Of a stretch of DNA of 64,000 nt, positions 63,501 to 64,000 are shown one piece after another. Both the position numbers and the translations under genes were made by a program. Numbering within the stretch: position 1 is the first letter of the stretch; each line of letters starts with the position of its first letter. Under the pieces are notes generated by a model. That model had not been told where the DNA came from. It saw nothing but the letters and a program-made list of their open reading frames with translations, and did not search any database. Source of the DNA: Thetidibacter halocola (lineage in GTDB: Bacteria > Pseudomonadota > Alphaproteobacteria > Rhodobacterales > Rhodobacteraceae); assembly GCF_018224955.1 (NCBI RefSeq), contig NZ_JAGTUU010000003.1:529506-593505 (forward strand). Direction: 5' to 3'.

Positions 63501-63711
63501 CCGCGACACGGTGGCCGATTACGCCGTGGGCGTCGACGCGTTGCAGATCGACTCCGCGCTCTGGGGCGGACCGTTGACGCAGGCGCGGCTGAACACGCTG
63601 TCCGACACGTCGACCGGCACATTGGTGCTGGATTTCGGCGGCGGCGACAGCATCACCTTCGAGGGCCTTGCCTCCAACGCGGGTCTGCTGAGCGACATCA
63701 CGCTGGTCTGA
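57541..63711 (+). CDS. Giant RTX-type secreted protein with helical N terminus and LamG-like domain
   Basis: 2056 residues. No Sec signal. Residues about 105-455 are long amphipathic helices (HNIERSITNVDDLGDKAEIAEAL; SRKTLEQVVQLEKQADSFLSTVKSF). From 456 on, blocks of calcium-binding GGxGxDxLx nonapeptides occur at about 697-755, 834-880, 1117-1160, 1239-1297, 1417-1466 and 1714-1979. A LamG/concanavalin-like domain lies at about 1475-1700 (LTMEALVKLEDTSGQ; GIGDIRLWDGTRTTGDIAADAF). The C terminus (FVFAASIDRDTVADYAVGVDALQID) is the usual type I secretion end. Probably exported by a type I system not in the window; adhesin or matrix protein likely. Confidence 0.9.
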   Translation: MLDFKVAAALPAERTGFSLWIERPGLPLWRMGSERRDTTLATQTSTLAMDSALRGLWSGGRDAVPPVVDRTDAALPSIVTREPQPEETSEAVPRYALSHSTVEGDTNFPTELHELEHNIERSITNVDDLGDKAEIAEALMKVSRKTLEQVVQLEKQADSFLSTVKSFRFTLKVTEKVGPLKVPSKLFDRVLERVEEVATHVTFRAGQLREKIENGQYIDKLQQAEDFLDNAGKVLEQVETELKEYYVTIQLAQLVFENDGGAFDGLEATFDSALATVGINDALDAVNTLYESLVVDFNGLIASFDAPSLPGVNVFDAIGDVSAQFGQINGALSFISNPLKAVHAALKPIEWALDLVGFIFDITVGPVIDWILETLGISAIMDRIGDRITDFLPDLGIFDEVTGRIDAVLDEVQALIDEWSAQIDQIVADLRTQLLEQFEAASGFALRFGTNASEALDGRDVQGDILNALDGDDTVDGAPGGTAGNASDLFVASGGKDVLFGGDSGSDWLLLPGQLSRFTFIKVSESAPLVIYDKGGKYGFEIVYGIENFAFLDGFYDLDGLIQAGVVQTGGTPGNDVLIGSAENELFVHTAGQDSIDGSGEVYTGVVPDPADGGTDTWLLEDDPSSSSTTSIFLYSESGYNDGAASPKIWEGRALVGGSANSDYLNSIEDVVIQDNRNVSVFGSERANFIQANDSDDYLTGEGGDDLILGGGGRDLIIGGPGADRIFGEAGNDTLIGGPSTGEADHYDGGAGLDSLIYSNNTVQYDIVPPTGFTIVNGSLPATGRLRIDAEARTVQHMTADLSAVIATDTFVDIETIVGSDRDDTIRGADSGDDSLTIDGGGGDDILYSDGATRIAGGFGDDTLYSTADRGDFDGGTGIDTLDLRGYTDVRWSLENLFGAGMDLRAVESQDTEALVDAEGIPSAVAVPSTIFSGDADNIEVFLLGDGDDNLFDKGRGSYTVYGGAGDDVLIRRQANDGSHTNVLYGEDGNDYLELIEESGSLYGGEGDDTLRAAISGMESDVEGGDGDDLIYLQRFNNGNPLDLPIVRGGAGNDVVSFDMPIVGDITRIGVDLARFAMYSPAPFGSSWAGYINALVFDVEGLIASDRVSAVFEGTDGNERFIGLSRNDTLVGRGGDDVIFGGGGADLIEGGDGDDLIHPGASGTTAATSDTVDGGDGIDTLTFVNARPETKDGSIIAGLFGGVRVMLSDGIRVSVNTRGPDGEAHGAFGRSEIYEIENLVGSQGDDILIGNRGDNALAGNDGDDTLLGRDGDDVLGGGAGRNLLIGGPGDDTFLVSEGDASVVGGGGFDSLNFAGRPGAVSVNLTTGSWAGTLDTNLPVWNDTGTTEARLFNGVSMTPRDVLETDPIFANDAGDLTRVLPDTDDYAADPGLPRFEITEAQVGLDLSGEIAGVEAVIGTGGDDTLTGSAGHERLDGDAGNDTLRGNQGNDTLIGGGGRDVIFGDGGAAATALPDLLFLNEGGSYGPDYLSVSGFADMPTTALTMEALVKLEDTSGQGVGTNVYTIMSYAVGTIYNAFTVITTDTTVENSERYLRIIINNQVVNTTVPVAAFYDGDVHGLSVEWDGLAGFVRISLDGVTVWNEVGIPAAQTTLAAGGTLVFGQDQDNLGGGFSSLQDLQGGIGDIRLWDGTRTTGDIAADAFGPVGPADYADMAGYWQVDAAGEALVAQVGPALTVNGDVRFEDGGAALASSNDVIEGGLGADTIEGGDGADTIDGGDQDDVIDAGDGHDDVTGGNGRDSITLGKGHDIFRDNDQVQFGEDTVLGNGGKDTILGGGGNDSLDGQFGADSVSGGDGDDYVGGGQGDDTLEGGVGNDTVEGGDGRDAAWLGDGDDLFIDNTQGGVSGRDTVYAGAGDDTIGGGAGDDLFYGQDGSDSVLGRLGNDTLYGGQGDDTLVGGGGDDVAAGGNGRDRGFLGDGNDLWFDTAQTGEFGRDAVFGGTGDDTINAGGGDDTLYGEGGADTFVFAASIDRDTVADYAVGVDALQIDSALWGGPLTQARLNTLSDTSTGTLVLDFGGGDSITFEGLASNAGLLSDITLV
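62800..63480 (+). repeat. Three ~86-residue higher-order repeats in the RTX protein
   Basis: Starts at 62800, 63055 and 63313 (periods 255 and 258 bp). Each begins NGRD/DGRD, then xLGxGxDxxxDxxQ, G-x-D-x-V and a run of nonapeptides, so whole blocks were duplicated. The third copy runs into the C-terminal secretion region. Confidence 0.7.
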
Positions 63712-64000
63712 GACGGCCGGCTTGATGGGTCGCGCGCCTTTCCCTCGGATCGATCCGGAGGCGCGCCTGCGGCGCACCGGATCTGCCGGGTTTCGCGCTG
63801 TGCGCGGCACCCGGCGCGCGCGTGGCGGCGTGACGGTCTGACCGACCGGCGCGCGTGTGGTCCTTTCGGGATCATGAGGGCTGTGCCCGCCGCGTCTGCG
63901 GCGCGGCCTTCGGGATGTTTGCGGGCCGTGGAAACGGGAAAGGGCCGCGCGGGATGTCCCGGGCGGCCCTTCGGGTCGGCGCAATGGCGCCGGTGTCAGA
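63712..64000. other. Region after the RTX gene, no gene assigned
   Basis: 289 bp. It is GC-rich with several overlapping inverted repeats (for example around CGATCGATCCGGAG). No open frame is convincing. The last bases include TCA at 63996, which could be the stop of a minus-strand gene beyond the window edge. Confidence 0.35.
63940..63971 (-). terminator. Hairpin, probable terminator of a minus-strand gene beyond the window
   Basis: AAGGGCCGCGCGGG-ATGT-CCCGGGCGGCCCTT, 14-bp stem with one mismatch. On the minus strand it is followed by TCCCGTTTCC; on the plus strand no T run follows. This favours a gene entering from the right edge. Confidence 0.55.

Overview
This 64 kb window is chromosomal DNA from a high-GC alphaproteobacterium, most likely a member of the Rhodobacteraceae/Roseobacter group. 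The evidence is a two-piece (circularly permuted) ssrA gene, a GTTC-N7-GTTC LexA box before uvrA, an alpha-type sspB, Entner-Doudoroff genes, Rhodobacterales-type small proteins (DUF1127, DUF2852, DUF4169, an RSP_2648-like PIN protein) and short GC-rich hairpin repeats placed mostly just after stop codons. No prophage, insertion sequence, CRISPR array or tRNA was found. Coding density is high and codon use looks uniform, so most of the window reads as core or stable accessory chromosome. All family assignments come from motifs read by eye; no database search was run.

Layout. 1-2.6 kb: end of an alpha-glucoside operon (aglA partial, aglK) with a strong terminator. 2.7-7.8 kb: small lipoprotein; rhodanese with a SqrR/BigR-like operator; uvrA with a LexA box; small envelope proteins; a Crp/Fnr regulator. 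7.7-17 kb: valine/isobutyrate degradation (acyl-CoA dehydrogenase, a continuous ORF joining 3-hydroxyisobutyryl-CoA hydrolase to 3-hydroxyisobutyrate dehydrogenase, and mmsA with a divergent LysR gene), interrupted by a TupA-like ATP-grasp gene, a glycosyltransferase, a YbdK-type carboxylate-amine ligase and two paralogous small proteins. 18-21.4 kb: CBS protein, coaD, small genes, gap. 21.5-24 kb: arginine catabolism (arginase, ornithine cyclodeaminase) with a divergent Lrp/AsnC regulator. 24-31 kb: a Cache-domain histidine kinase and NarL-type response regulator divergent from a TRAP transporter with an enlarged DctM.

31-43 kb: leucyl/arginyl-transferase, RDD and DUF2852 membrane proteins, YbaK deacylase, glnE, eda/edd (Entner-Doudoroff), an rRNA methyltransferase with a PIN-domain gene, and an orphan ABC ATPase. 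43-48 kb: a DUF4169/ribbon-helix-helix pair, fumC, sspB, chrA, a DUF1194 protein and a DUF4345 protein. 48.2-48.5 kb: ssrA (tmRNA) on the minus strand, encoding the tag ANNNRAPVALAA. 48.6-50.5 kb: choWV choline-type ABC transporter without a binding protein. 50.6-57.3 kb: a three-gene operon of transglutaminase, ATP-grasp/alpha-E and DUF2126 proteins, a putative amidoligase system of unknown product. 57.5-63.7 kb: one 2056-residue RTX-type secreted protein.

Regulatory links visible in the DNA: gap and edd share a TGTTA-N4-TAACA-like LacI-type operator; the rhodanese promoter carries ATTC-N8-GAAT; the mmsA/lysR gap has two identical-pattern boxes 42 bp apart; the TRAP promoter region holds a perfect 19-bp inverted repeat; DUF2852 has two 19-bp operators. 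tmRNA, SspB and the N-end-rule transferase Bpt all lie within 16 kb, so several protein-degradation adaptors are encoded here.
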